Origin: Scybalousia_A sp964639765
GTDB taxonomy: Bacteria; Bacteroidota; Bacteroidia; Bacteroidales; P3
Length of the DNA stretch: 64,000 bases
Assembly: GCA_964639765.1 (NCBI GenBank)
Contig: CAZXEN010000006.1
Coordinates: 14,746-78,745 of the forward strand
Direction: 5' to 3'
Both the position numbers and the translations under genes were made by a program. Within the stretch, counting starts at the first letter, position 1. Every line of letters starts with the position of its first letter. Below are positions 1 through 8,680 of the stretch, in pieces. Below the pieces are notes generated by a model that ran no database searches, was not told the origin of the DNA, and worked only from the letters and a program-made list of their open reading frames with translations.

Positions 1-18
1 CCCTGTAAAGAACACAAA

Positions 19-189
19 ATGAAAAAGATTTGTCCCAAGTGTAACAAGGAATTTGAATGCAAACACAGCCAAGAGTGTTTTTGTATGAAATATTCTATCC
101 CTGAGGAAGCTCTTAACAGACTAAAAAAAGAGTTTGACAACTGTCTTTGCGAAGACTGTCTGAAAGAATACGCAACAAAAAAAGATTAA
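19..189 (+). CDS. Cysteine-rich CWC-family small protein
   Basis: This 56-residue protein starts at an ATG and ends 24 bases before surE. It has eight cysteines in the order CPKC, FECK, ECFC, CLCEDC, the layout of the cysteine-rich CWC family (a small zinc-binding-type protein of unknown function). It is short even for that family, and with the ATG at base 19 it appears complete. The close spacing to surE suggests co-transcription. The family assignment rests on the cysteine pattern only. Confidence 0.6.
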   Translation: MKKICPKCNKEFECKHSQECFCMKYSIPEEALNRLKKEFDNCLCEDCLKEYATKKD

Positions 190-213
190 CACCTAAACAT
201 TATAATACTTTAT

Positions 214-975
214 ATGACACAAAGACCTTTGATTTTTATCACAAATGACGATGGATATCTTTCCAATGGAATAAAGATTTTGGAAGACATTCTTAAGCCT
301 ATGGGAGATGTTGTAGTGGTCGCTCCGGCAAAAGAGATGTCCGGACAGAGCCATTCTATCACCGTAGGCAAACCTCTGAGACTTTCTTGCATAACAAAAC
401 AAGAAGGTTTTGAAGAGTATTCTTTGGAGGGTACTCCTGTGGATTGTGTAAAAATGGCTTTTGACAAAGTCTTGACAAGAAAGCCTGATTTTTTGTTTGC
501 TGGAATTAATCATGGCTCAAACTTAAGTATAAACACAATATATTCCGGTACTATGGCAGCAGTTATGGAAGGTTGTTCAGAAATGGTAACAAGTGTAGGC
601 TTTTCTCTCTGTGACAACGACAAAAACGGAGATTTGTCTTTCTGTATTCCTTTTGTGAAAGAGATTTCTGAAAAAGTTATTAAAAATTCTCTGCCAAAAG
701 ATGTCTGTCTTAATGTCAATTTCCCTGTAGGGCAGATAAAAGGAATAAAAGTAGGGCATCAGGCCAAAGGCTATTGGTCGGAGGATTTCACAGTCTCTGA
801 ACAGGAAGACGAAAAGAATATCTTCTGGCTTGGAGGTGAATATCACTGCAAGGATGAGTCGCCTAAGGCAGATTGGAACATAGTAAACGAAAACTATGCT
901 GCCGTTGTTCCTATGCAGGTGGATTTCACTGCGTACAATGTCCTGAAAGAAATGGAAGAAAGATTTGAACACTAA
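214..975 (+). CDS. surE: 5'/3'-nucleotidase SurE
   Basis: This 253-residue protein has the SurE N-terminal metal site (ITNDDGYLSNGI, residues 8-19, with the Asp-Asp pair), the metal-binding Ser of the MSGQSHS stretch near residue 43, and the GINHGSN motif near residue 97. SurE is a cytosolic metal-dependent phosphatase that dephosphorylates nucleoside monophosphates and is linked to stationary-phase survival. Length matches the family. It is the second gene of a probable operon with the CWC protein upstream and DPP III 21 bases downstream. Confidence 0.95.
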   Translation: MTQRPLIFITNDDGYLSNGIKILEDILKPMGDVVVVAPAKEMSGQSHSITVGKPLRLSCITKQEGFEEYSLEGTPVDCVKMAFDKVLTRKPDFLFAGINHGSNLSINTIYSGTMAAVMEGCSEMVTSVGFSLCDNDKNGDLSFCIPFVKEISEKVIKNSLPKDVCLNVNFPVGQIKGIKVGHQAKGYWSEDFTVSEQEDEKNIFWLGGEYHCKDESPKADWNIVNENYAAVVPMQVDFTAYNVLKEMEERFEH

Positions 976-996
976 AAAACAATTTCAATAACAGTT

Positions 997-2982
997 ATGA
1001 AAAAAACAATATTGGCAATCATGATTCTATCAAGTATTTTCAGCACTGACCTTTTGGCTCAGAAGGAAACAAAAGAAGAGGATTTCAAATATATCCTCGA
1101 CGAATTTGCAGACTGCAAAGTCATGCGTTATCGTCTGCCTGATTGGGACAGCCTTAGTCTTGGCCAAAAACAATATATCTATTGTCTTTCCGAAGCTGCT
1201 CTTTGGGGGAGAGATATTTATTTTGACCAAAACTATAAACACAACCTAAAAATAAGAAAGGCTTTGGAACATATCCTCAACAACTACAAAGGCGACAGGA
1301 CAAGCAAAGACTACAAAGTCTTCGAAGTCTATGCAAAACGTTTCTTCTTTTCCAACGGCTTGCATCACCACTATGGAGAAAAGAAATTCTTCCCTGACTG
1401 TCCTAAGTCTTACTTCGCCTCTCTGTTGAAAGGTTACAAAGATGCAGACTTCATCCTTGAACAGATATACAGTGAAGACATTGCTCCAATCAGAAGAGAC
1501 AACGCTACAGACAAAGACATAGTAAAAACTTCTGCAGTAAATTTTTATGAAAACGTAAGCCGAGAAGAAGCAGAAGCCTATTACAACAGCATAGATATAG
1601 ACACCGTACGTCCTGTTTCCCTTGGCATCAACTCCAAACTTGTAAAACAAGACGGAAAACTGAAAGAAAAAGTCTGGAAACAAGGAGAAGAGTATTCTTA
1701 TTATATAGAAAAGATTATCTATTGGCTGGAAAAAGCAAAACAGTTTGCAGAAAACGATGCACAAAGACAATATACAAACAAACTGATAGAGTTCTACAAG
1801 ACTGGAGACTTGAAGACTTGGGACGAATACAATATCCTTTGGTCCCAGGACACCAAAAGCATCTGCGACTATATCAATGGTTTTATAGAGACCTACAACG
1901 ACCCTTTGGGAATGAAAGGAACGTGGGAGGCATTGGTAAATTACAAGGATTTAAACGCAACAAAACGTACACAGACTATCTGTAACAATGCACAATGGTT
2001 TGAAGACCATTCACCTGTCAAGCCTGAATACAGAAAGAAGAAAGTTACAGGCGTAAGTGCCAAGGTTATCAATGCAGCCATGCTTTCCGGAGATTGCTAT
2101 CCTACGCCTCCTATTGGCATAAACCTGCCTAATGCAGACTGGATTAGAAAAGAATACGGTTCAAAGAGTGTTACCATTGCAAACCTCAGCGATGCTTACT
2201 TCTATGCTTCCATGGAGAGTCCAAAAAGTGCATTGAAAGAGTTTGCCTATTCTGAAAAAGAAATAGAAATGGAGAAACTTCACGGACAACTTTCAGACAA
2301 TCTGCACACGGATATGCACGAATGTCTTGGGCATGCTTCTGGTCAGTTGTTGGACACAACTCCTGCCAACGCCCTTAAAGAATATTCCTCTGCTTTGGAA
2401 GAAGCAAGAGCCGATTTGTTTGCTTTGTATTACCTAATGGACGAGAAAATGATAGAACTTGGACTTATCCCGTCTTTGGAGACAGGCATGGCACAATATG
2501 ACTCATACATAAGAAACGGACTCTTGGTTCAGTTGGCCCGTATCCCGCTTGGAGAGAAGGTAACCGAAGCCCACATGCAGGACAGAAAACTTATCAGTGA
2601 ATATGCTTTCCAAAATGGAAAAGGCTGTGTGGAGAAGAGGATAAAAGACGGCAAGACCTATTTTGTTGTTACCGATTACCAGCAACTAAGAAAAACCTTT
2701 GGAGAACTGCTTTATATCATACAAGACATAAAATCAAGAGGTGATTATCAGGCTGGAAAAAATCTTGTAGAAAAGTATGGAGTAAATATAGACTATCAAC
2801 TGCACAAGGAAGTGCTTGAAAGATACAATGCCTTGGGAATAAAACCATACGGAGGCTTTGTCAATCCTGTCCTAAAAGAAAAAAGAGACAAAAAAGGCAA
2901 AGTAACAGATATAACCATATCTTATCCGAAAACATTCCTTGAACAGGAATTACTATATGGTAAAACCTATACCAGCAAATAA
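997..2982 (+). CDS. Dipeptidyl peptidase III (peptidase family M49)
   Basis: This 661-residue zinc exopeptidase releases dipeptides from peptide N-termini. The M49 hexapeptide HECLGH lies near residue 441 (Bacteroidetes-type spelling of HExxGH), and the second motif EEARAD follows near residue 467, supplying the remaining zinc ligand. An N-terminal hydrophobic stretch (about residues 2-20, ending LLAQ) looks like a signal peptide, so the enzyme is probably periplasmic or lipid-associated, unlike the cytosolic eukaryotic enzyme. The stop codon overlaps the start of the next gene by one base. Confidence 0.95.
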   Translation: MKKTILAIMILSSIFSTDLLAQKETKEEDFKYILDEFADCKVMRYRLPDWDSLSLGQKQYIYCLSEAALWGRDIYFDQNYKHNLKIRKALEHILNNYKGDRTSKDYKVFEVYAKRFFFSNGLHHHYGEKKFFPDCPKSYFASLLKGYKDADFILEQIYSEDIAPIRRDNATDKDIVKTSAVNFYENVSREEAEAYYNSIDIDTVRPVSLGINSKLVKQDGKLKEKVWKQGEEYSYYIEKIIYWLEKAKQFAENDAQRQYTNKLIEFYKTGDLKTWDEYNILWSQDTKSICDYINGFIETYNDPLGMKGTWEALVNYKDLNATKRTQTICNNAQWFEDHSPVKPEYRKKKVTGVSAKVINAAMLSGDCYPTPPIGINLPNADWIRKEYGSKSVTIANLSDAYFYASMESPKSALKEFAYSEKEIEMEKLHGQLSDNLHTDMHECLGHASGQLLDTTPANALKEYSSALEEARADLFALYYLMDEKMIELGLIPSLETGMAQYDSYIRNGLLVQLARIPLGEKVTEAHMQDRKLISEYAFQNGKGCVEKRIKDGKTYFVVTDYQQLRKTFGELLYIIQDIKSRGDYQAGKNLVEKYGVNIDYQLHKEVLERYNALGIKPYGGFVNPVLKEKRDKKGKVTDITISYPKTFLEQELLYGKTYTSK

Positions 2983-3347
2983 TGTCTTCCACTTATGACA
3001 AAGGCAGGCAAGGGGAAACTCTTGCTTGCCGTTTTTTAGAGGAAAAAGGCTTTGTCATCATGGCACGAAACTTTTCCTGGAGAAAACATGAGGTAGATAT
3101 CGTCGCACAAGACAAAAACGAAATCGTCTTTGTGGAGGTGAAACAAAGGGAAGGCAATGTTTTCGGAGAGCCCTATCTTGCCGTCAATCGCCAAAAGCAA
3201 AGATTTATCATCGATGTTGCCAACTACTATATGCAAAAGTTCAACATTGAACTGGAAGCAAGATTTGATATCATTTCCATAGTCCTTTCAAAAGATTCTG
3301 AACCCAAGATAGAACATATAATAAATGCTTTTACACCCAGTCTTTAA
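2982..3347 (+). CDS. YraN family (UPF0102) predicted endonuclease
   Basis: This 121-residue protein has the YraN nuclease-fold signature: GRQGE near the N-terminus, then HEVDIVAQD and VFVEVKQR (residues 37-59), a PD-(D/E)xK-type arrangement. The cellular role of this widespread family is not settled; it resembles Holliday-junction resolvases in fold. The start codon shares one base with the stop codon of the DPP III gene (TAATG), so translation is probably coupled. Length is normal for the family. Confidence 0.9.
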   Translation: MSSTYDKGRQGETLACRFLEEKGFVIMARNFSWRKHEVDIVAQDKNEIVFVEVKQREGNVFGEPYLAVNRQKQRFIIDVANYYMQKFNIELEARFDIISIVLSKDSEPKIEHIINAFTPSL

Positions 3348-3570
3348 CCTGTTTTTGGGGAAAATCCTTTTTGTACTGAAAACAAGTCTGACTGTCTCAG
3401 ATGTTGTATGACACAATGATAAAAACTATATGGAAGATATAGACGTCTTACTTAGTGATTTGGCTAAAGAAAAAAAACAGAGACAATACCAAATATCAAT
3501 ATGCATCGACGATAAATACAATAGGAGCAGTGGCTTTTAAAGCAAGAAAAAAACAAAGAAAACTATCGTA
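3348..3570. other. Intergenic segment with one weak small reading frame
   Basis: Between yraN and the terminators I see no recognised gene. An ATG at 3430 opens a 36-codon frame ending at 3540 (N-terminus MEDIDVLLSDLAK). It has no recognised family, no visible promoter and a plausible but unremarkable composition. It could be a real small protein, a decayed gene, or chance. Confidence 0.25.
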
Positions 3571-3571
3571 A

Positions 3572-3611
3572 AAAAAGAGTTGGATTTTAGCTTCAAAATC
3601 CAACTCTTTTT
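3572..3611. terminator. Bidirectional terminator hairpin, yraN / sodB
   Basis: The arms 3572-3588 and 3595-3611 form a perfect 17-bp stem (AAAAAGAGTTGGATTTT and its complement) around a 6-base loop, with A and T runs at both sides. It lies between convergent genes. The GAGTTGG stem recurs in other intergenic regions of this window (17666, 55415). Confidence 0.75.
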
Positions 3612-3623
3612 ACCCTAAACATC

Positions 3624-3656
3624 AAGACTTTTTTCAAAAAGATCAAGTCTTTTTTG
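3624..3656. repeat. Second intergenic hairpin of the CAAGACTT repeat type
   Basis: AAGACTT (3624-3630) and AAGTCTT (3645-3651) are complementary, each followed by a T run. Similar AAGTCTTGATC / CAAGACTT words occur near 17650, 17708 and 55480-55515, so this is part of a dispersed repeat family rather than an isolated terminator. Confidence 0.5.
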
Positions 3657-3700
3657 TTGACAATCTCTTTTGGGTTGCAGTATCTTATCTAAACTTGAAA

Positions 3701-3735
3701 AACAACAGCGGATAAGAGATTTATCCGCTGTTGTT
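3701..3735 (-). terminator. Terminator of sodB
   Basis: A perfect 15-bp stem (3701-3715 with 3721-3735) with a 5-base loop, followed on the minus strand by TTTTTC. It begins only 13 bases past the sodB stop codon. Confidence 0.85.
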
Positions 3736-3747
3736 GTCCTTGAAATC

Positions 3748-4326
3748 TTAGTATTGTTTTTCAACAAAGTCCCAATTTACAAGTTCCCAATAGGATTCCA
3801 TGTATTTTGGTCTTGCGTTTTGCTTGTCAAGATAGTAAGCATGTTCCCAAACATCACAGACCATAACAGGAACAAGGCCATCTGTCATTGGATTGCCTGC
3901 GTTGGATTTCTGCACTATTGAAAGTTTGCCGTCTTTGTCTCTAACCAGCCAGCACCAACCAGAACCAAACAAACCGACACTTTTTTTTGTAAATTCCTCC
4001 TTGAAGTTCTCAAAAGAGCCAAAAGCTTCTTCTATAGCTTTTTTCAGGTTACCCTCCGGTGCTTGTTTATGTTTTGGTGAAAGACAGTTCCAATAAAAAG
4101 TATGATTCCAGACTTGTGCTGCGTTATTGAATATACCTCCATCGGAAGTCTTTATTATCTCTTCCAAAGATTTGTTTTCATACTCTGTTCCATCTATCAA
4201 GGTGTTAAGAGTATTAACATAGGTCTGATGATGTTTTCCATAATGGAAATCCAATGTTCTTTCACTGATATGAGGTTCCAATGCATTTTTTGCAAACGGA
4301 AGCTCAGGTAAATTAAATTTTGCCAT
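3748..4326 (-). CDS. sodB: Superoxide dismutase (Fe/Mn)
   Basis: This 192-residue protein is an iron/manganese superoxide dismutase. The metal ligands can be placed: His in HYGKHHQTY (near residue 28), His in QVWNHTFYW (near 74), and Asp and His in VCDVWEHAYY (near 158-162). Length is typical of the bacterial dimeric enzyme. It converts superoxide to hydrogen peroxide and oxygen in the cytosol. It is a single-gene unit, with its own -7 promoter box at 4355-4362 and its own terminator. Confidence 0.97.
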   Translation of the reverse strand: MAKFNLPELPFAKNALEPHISERTLDFHYGKHHQTYVNTLNTLIDGTEYENKSLEEIIKTSDGGIFNNAAQVWNHTFYWNCLSPKHKQAPEGNLKKAIEEAFGSFENFKEEFTKKSVGLFGSGWCWLVRDKDGKLSIVQKSNAGNPMTDGLVPVMVCDVWEHAYYLDKQNARPKYMESYWELVNWDFVEKQY

Positions 4327-4354
4327 ATCTGTTGTTATTTGTTCATTGATGTTG

Positions 4355-4362
4355 CAAAAATA
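4355..4362 (-). promoter_or_regulatory. -7 promoter element of sodB
   Basis: The minus strand reads TATTTTTG followed by CAAC, matching the Bacteroidota consensus TAnnTTTG. A TTG lies 17 bases upstream. The distance to the sodB ATG is about 29 bases. Confidence 0.7.
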
Positions 4363-4387
4363 AGAATAAAATTTTTATCCAAGAAGT

Positions 4388-5989
4388 TTATGCCTCTTTT
4401 TCCTTTATTTTGTTGATAACCATGGAATACAAAAGCAACAAAACAGCAAAGAATGACAAGGGTTTCATAAGCAAATCGCCATATCTGGTAAATATGGTTT
4501 TGGAAGTCTGAAGAGGTAAGTTTTGTTTTATTGCTGCCTGTTGCCAATAAGGAGTCTTTTCTATGATTTCTCCGCGTGGGGAGACGAAAGCAGAAACACC
4601 TGTATTGGCAGAACGGGCTATATATCTTCTGTTCTCTATTGCCCTGAGACGGGAAAAAGCACAATGTTGCCTGTATCCTGCCGTGTTACCCCACCAACCG
4701 TCATTGGTGATAACAAAGAGAAGATTTGCTCCCTTGTCCACAAATTGTCTTATGTAGTTGCCATCTACAGACTCATAGCATATAGCAGCGGCTGTGCAGA
4801 TATTTTTTGTCTTTGACGGGAAGACTACAATATTGGAATCTACCCCCAATGTTCCTATAGTTCCTCCTAAATCCAAGGCGAACTTTTCAACAAAAGAGAG
4901 ATACTTCTTGAAAGGCATCTTCTCTACTCCGACAGTAAGGACGGTTTTGTGGTGAATGATGAAATCTTCTTTTTCTCCACTACGGGGAATATCTATTGCT
5001 ATGTTGCAGGACTCAAAATATTCATCAGGTGCATCAACAAAAGCACGCGCTGCCTCTGTTTTCACTCCCTTTGGAAGAAGTCTGTAGGAAGAAAGGCCTG
5101 CTATCACCTCTGCCTTTTTGTATTTTTTTACAAAGTTATTAAACATCAGGACACTTGGAACAGCATCTATATTATGTTCCCAGGCAAATTCCTGAATAGC
5201 ACTTTCTGGCATCACCACATAATCCACACTGTCGTCCATAAGAGGAGAAATGAGTCCCAAAGCCCTTTCCACCACCTGCTGTGGAGAAAGGGTATATTGC
5301 TCTGTATAAGGATTCAGGTTTGGTTGTACTGCTATCACGCTGGCAGTATTTGAACTGTCATCGTCTTCGTAAGCATACCACATACAGGCAGAAAGTATCA
5401 TAGGCACAAAAACAGTGAGCAAAGCAAGATAATAGCGTCTCCTGTTTTTCAAACAAATATATATCACAATATTACAAAGAAGTATCCAGACAGAGCCTCC
5501 TTCCATTCCTGTCACACTATACCATTGTACAAGAAAAGGATAGGAAGCAAAAGTATTGCCAAGGTTTAGCCATGGGAAATTTACATCCCATCTAAACTGT
5601 ACAAACTCAAAGAGTATCCAGAACAAGACAAGAAAGAAATATGAGCCAGAATTGTATTTGGAAACCTTTCTGCAAAAATGATACAACCAAAAGACCAAGG
5701 ACATAAAACAAGCTTCATAGAAAGGAACTATAAGTCCTATCATTGTAGCCTTGCATATCCACCACGTCTGAGTAAGGGTAAAAAGAAGAAAAGCGGGATA
5801 GGTGTAGGAGAACACAGCTCCTTTTGAGAACTTATCCTGGTTTTGAAGTATATAGTCCTCCACTTTCAACAAAGGTATCAGGGCAACAAGCATCAAAGGA
5901 GCAAACATCATCGTATTGAACCATGACAAAGACTGCAGAACTCCCGAAGACAAAGCCAAAAGGAATAGTTTTTTCTTATTCATAGCCAT
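4388..5989 (-). CDS. lnt: Apolipoprotein N-acyltransferase
   Basis: This 533-residue inner-membrane enzyme adds the third acyl chain to the N-terminal cysteine of lipoproteins. The N-terminal half has several membrane segments. The C-terminal half is a nitrilase-type domain with the catalytic Glu (VVMPESAIQEF), Lys (IIHHKTVLTVG) and Cys (AAAICYESVDG) in order. Length fits the family. It lies 3 bases downstream of the formyl-THF cyclo-ligase gene, so they form an operon. Two in-frame ATGs lie two codons apart at the start; either may be used. Confidence 0.93.
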   Translation of the reverse strand: MAMNKKKLFLLALSSGVLQSLSWFNTMMFAPLMLVALIPLLKVEDYILQNQDKFSKGAVFSYTYPAFLLFTLTQTWWICKATMIGLIVPFYEACFMSLVFWLYHFCRKVSKYNSGSYFFLVLFWILFEFVQFRWDVNFPWLNLGNTFASYPFLVQWYSVTGMEGGSVWILLCNIVIYICLKNRRRYYLALLTVFVPMILSACMWYAYEDDDSSNTASVIAVQPNLNPYTEQYTLSPQQVVERALGLISPLMDDSVDYVVMPESAIQEFAWEHNIDAVPSVLMFNNFVKKYKKAEVIAGLSSYRLLPKGVKTEAARAFVDAPDEYFESCNIAIDIPRSGEKEDFIIHHKTVLTVGVEKMPFKKYLSFVEKFALDLGGTIGTLGVDSNIVVFPSKTKNICTAAAICYESVDGNYIRQFVDKGANLLFVITNDGWWGNTAGYRQHCAFSRLRAIENRRYIARSANTGVSAFVSPRGEIIEKTPYWQQAAIKQNLPLQTSKTIFTRYGDLLMKPLSFFAVLLLLYSMVINKIKEKEA

Positions 5990-5992
5990 TGT

Positions 5993-6538
5993 TTATTTGT
6001 AGATATTACTTGTTGATACAACCATGTCCATTTTTACATCAAAAACTTCTGTAGGTACTTTATCCACTACTTGGAAATCAAAACAAACTCCTATTTTTGT
6101 GGCTTGTACTGTTTTTAGCAATCTGTCATAAAAGCCTCTGCCTCTTCCCATTCTGTTTTTATCGGCATCAAAAGCAACTCCGGGAATAATCATAAGGTCT
6201 ATTTTGTCCAAATCAGAAAACTCCTTGCCTATGGGTTCAAGTATTCCAAACTGTTCTCCTGCCTGCATACTTTCTATTCCAAAATACTGTCTCAGGATAA
6301 GGTCTTCCCCATCCACACAAGGCAGAAGAATGGTCTTGTCCTTATAGTATTTTTCCACAAAGTCGTGGGTATATACCTCGTCATCCATGGAATAATATAA
6401 CAAAACGACCTTTGCCTGTTCAAACATCGCCTGCTCTTCTATCTTCTCAAAGACAGGCTTTGACATCTCTATCTTTTCAGAAAGAGAAAACTCTTTTTTC
6501 TTCTCTCTTATTTGTTTTCTGAGCTGTTTTTTGTCCAT
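5993..6538 (-). CDS. 5-formyltetrahydrofolate cyclo-ligase
   Basis: This enzyme converts 5-formyl-THF to 5,10-methenyl-THF using ATP. The family signature MIIPGVAFDADKNRMGRGRG followed by FYDRLL lies in the C-terminal half. I start the 181-residue protein at the ATG at 6538 (MDKKQLRKQIR), which matches the usual family N-terminus. An upstream in-frame TTG at 6607 would add 23 charged residues not seen in the family. A TACCTTTG promoter box lies at 6652-6659. Co-transcribed with lnt. Confidence 0.9.
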   Translation of the reverse strand: MDKKQLRKQIREKKKEFSLSEKIEMSKPVFEKIEEQAMFEQAKVVLLYYSMDDEVYTHDFVEKYYKDKTILLPCVDGEDLILRQYFGIESMQAGEQFGILEPIGKEFSDLDKIDLMIIPGVAFDADKNRMGRGRGFYDRLLKTVQATKIGVCFDFQVVDKVPTEVFDVKMDMVVSTSNIYK

Positions 6539-6651
6539 TTGTTTCTTAGTCTCTTTTTCTTCTTGTCCTGCCAACAAGTCTTCCGCCTCTGTCTGTTGTC
6601 TGGGCAAAGCATTTGGTGAAAGAGTGTTTTGCAGAACCTGATACTTATCTG

Positions 6652-6659
6652 CAAAGGTA
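6652..6659 (-). promoter_or_regulatory. -7 promoter element of the cyclo-ligase / lnt operon
   Basis: The minus strand reads TACCTTTG followed by CAG, a full match to TAnnTTTG. Confidence 0.6.
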
Positions 6660-6700
6660 TGATATTATTTTTGAATACCGAAAAATAGGAATAAAAAAAT

Positions 6701-6732
6701 AAGGCTGTTTACTACAGCAGTAAACAACCTTT
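6701..6732 (-). terminator. Terminator of frr
   Basis: On the minus strand the arms AAGGTTGTTTACT and AGTAAACAGCCTT pair almost perfectly around a short loop. An A/T-rich tract with seven T follows. It sits 25 bases beyond the frr stop codon. Confidence 0.8.
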
Positions 6733-6756
6733 TCTGAAAATCTTTGTCGCTTAGGT

Positions 6757-7329
6757 TTAAACGGTCATTACTTCTTTCTCTTTCTCGGCAACTATCTCAT
6801 CAACCTTTTTTATAAACTTGTCAGTCAAATCCTGTACATCTTTTTCTGCTTGCTTGATTTCGTCTTCTGTTGCAGGATTTTCCTTGTTGTCTTTTGTTTT
6901 CTTTATTTTATCTATATAGTTGCGACGAATGTTTCGTATAGAAACCTTGGAATCTTCTGCTGATTTCTTCACATTTTTCATTATATCCTTTCTTCTTTCT
7001 TCTGTAAGAGGAGGAAGAGTGATTCTCAAAAGATCTGCTTCCACTTTTGGAGTAAAGCCAAGATTGGCATCAATTATAGCTTTGTTTATAGGTCCTATGG
7101 CTGACTTATCCCAAGGCTGAACAGTAATCTGGTTGGCAGTAGGAGTATTTATATTGCCCACTTGCTCTATTGGGGTAAGAGTACCATAATAATCCACCTT
7201 TACTCCTTCAAGCATTTGAGGAGAAGCTTTGCCTGCTCTAAGTTTTTTAAGGTCTTTTTCCAAAAAATCTGTTGCTGAAGCCATCGCTACAGAAGTTTCA
7301 TCTAATAAATTTTTTACTTGTGCATTCAT
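6757..7329 (-). CDS. frr: Ribosome recycling factor
   Basis: This 190-residue protein releases post-termination ribosomes together with EF-G. It has the family features: the N-terminal helix with LRAGKASPQML (residues 30-41), the VDYYGTLTPIEQVGNI segment of domain II, and the C-terminal helices with DLTDKFIKKVDEIVAEKEKEV. Length is standard. It is transcribed alone, with a TAAATTTG box at 7370-7377 and a hairpin terminator at 6701-6732. Confidence 0.97.
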   Translation of the reverse strand: MNAQVKNLLDETSVAMASATDFLEKDLKKLRAGKASPQMLEGVKVDYYGTLTPIEQVGNINTPTANQITVQPWDKSAIGPINKAIIDANLGFTPKVEADLLRITLPPLTEERRKDIMKNVKKSAEDSKVSIRNIRRNYIDKIKKTKDNKENPATEDEIKQAEKDVQDLTDKFIKKVDEIVAEKEKEVMTV

Positions 7330-7369
7330 ATTATTATATGTTTTATCTGATTATTCTCCTTATCAAGTG

Positions 7370-7377
7370 CAAATTTA
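7370..7377 (-). promoter_or_regulatory. -7 promoter element of frr
   Basis: The minus strand reads TAAATTTG followed by C, a full match to TAnnTTTG, about 41 bases before the frr ATG. Confidence 0.65.
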
Positions 7378-7455
7378 CATACTTTTTTTGGAATAAAGAG
7401 TATTTTCTATCCTTTTATTAATAAATTGTATTTAATCCATTTCATAAAAAAGTTA

Positions 7456-7463
7456 TATCTTTG
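7456..7463 (+). promoter_or_regulatory. -7 promoter element of dxr
   Basis: TATCTTTG followed by CAAAC matches TAnnTTTG. Its TTG is also the first possible start codon of the dxr frame. The promoter position excludes that TTG and points to the ATG at 7488. Confidence 0.75.
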
Positions 7464-7487
7464 CAAACTGAAGTTATAGTAAGAACA

Positions 7488-8651
7488 ATGCAAAAGAAAA
7501 GACATATAGCCCTGCTCGGTTCTACTGGTTCTATAGGTACACAAACTTTGGAAGTAGTAAGAGAACATCAAGACTTGTTTACAATAGAGGTGCTTACCGC
7601 CGGTTCAAATGCTGAACTGCTGATACAACAAGCTCTGGAATTTGAACCAAATGCTGTGGTGATTGCTGACCAGACAAAATACGAGACAGTAAAACAAGCT
7701 CTAAAAGATACTTATATCAAGGTTTTTTCGGGAACAAAGTCAATAGAAGACGTTGTACAGTTTGATGATATTGATATTGTTTTGACTGCATTGGTGGGTT
7801 TCTCCGGTCTTGGACCTACTATCTCTGCCATAAAGGCAAAAAAGCCCATAGCCCTCTCAAACAAAGAGACACTTGTTGTTGCAGGTGAACTGGTAACTTC
7901 TTTTGCTGCGGAAAACAATGTGCCGATACTTCCTGTGGACAGCGAGCATTCTGCTATCTTTCAATGTCTGCAAGGAGAATACCACAATAAGGTAAAAAAG
8001 ATTCTCCTTACTGCTTCCGGTGGTGCTTTCAGAGGAAAAAAGAAAGAAGAATTAAGAAACATAAGTGTCAAACAAGCTCTACAAAATCCTAATTGGTCTA
8101 TGGGCAAGAAAGTAACTATAGACAGTGCAACACTTATGAATAAAGGCTTGGAAGTTATAGAAGCAAAATGGCTTTTTGGTGTTGAAGCCAAAGATATAAT
8201 ACCCGTTATCCACCCTCAAAGCATAATACATTCAATGGTGGAATTTGAAGACGGAAGCATAAAAGCCCAAATGTCGTGTCCCGATATGAAACTGCCTATA
8301 GCTTATGCTCTCTCCTACCCTCACCGTCTGCCAATAAAACAAAAAGAATTAAACCTTTTTGAAGTAGGAAGTCTGAATTTCTTCAAGCCAGATATGGAGA
8401 CGTTCCCTTGTCTTGCGCTTGCCTTTGATGCCATGGAGAAAGGGGGAAATATGCCTTGCATAATGAATGCAGCCAATGAAGTGGCTGTAGAAGGATTCTT
8501 GAACGGAAGAATAGAATTCCTTGATATTCCTGTTGTTATAGAGAAAACTATGAAAAATTCCACCTTTGTGTCAAAGCCAAGCATGGAAGATTATTTTAAA
8601 ACCGACGAGGAAGTAAAGAGCCGTTGTCGTAAAGATTATATTCATTTTTAG
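7488..8651 (+). CDS. dxr: 1-deoxy-D-xylulose 5-phosphate reductoisomerase
   Basis: This 387-residue enzyme makes 2-C-methyl-D-erythritol 4-phosphate in the MEP isoprenoid pathway, using NADPH. The N-terminal Rossmann motif HIALLGSTGSIGTQTLEV, the SNKETLVVAGE motif, the metal-binding PVDSEHSAIFQCL and the substrate-loop segment NPNWSMGKKVTIDSATLMNK are all present. The C-terminus is of normal length. The start is set at 7488 because the -7 box occupies 7456-7463. It probably forms an operon with pssA, 29 bases downstream. Confidence 0.96.
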   Translation: MQKKRHIALLGSTGSIGTQTLEVVREHQDLFTIEVLTAGSNAELLIQQALEFEPNAVVIADQTKYETVKQALKDTYIKVFSGTKSIEDVVQFDDIDIVLTALVGFSGLGPTISAIKAKKPIALSNKETLVVAGELVTSFAAENNVPILPVDSEHSAIFQCLQGEYHNKVKKILLTASGGAFRGKKKEELRNISVKQALQNPNWSMGKKVTIDSATLMNKGLEVIEAKWLFGVEAKDIIPVIHPQSIIHSMVEFEDGSIKAQMSCPDMKLPIAYALSYPHRLPIKQKELNLFEVGSLNFFKPDMETFPCLALAFDAMEKGGNMPCIMNAANEVAVEGFLNGRIEFLDIPVVIEKTMKNSTFVSKPSMEDYFKTDEEVKSRCRKDYIHF

Positions 8652-8680
8652 TTTTTTTTATCTATCAAAAGCATTAAACA

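Noticed and set aside
1722..1985. An 87-codon plus-strand frame inside the DPP III gene
   Set aside because: It lies in another frame of a well-supported M49 gene, and its product is basic and shows no domain; a shadow frame.
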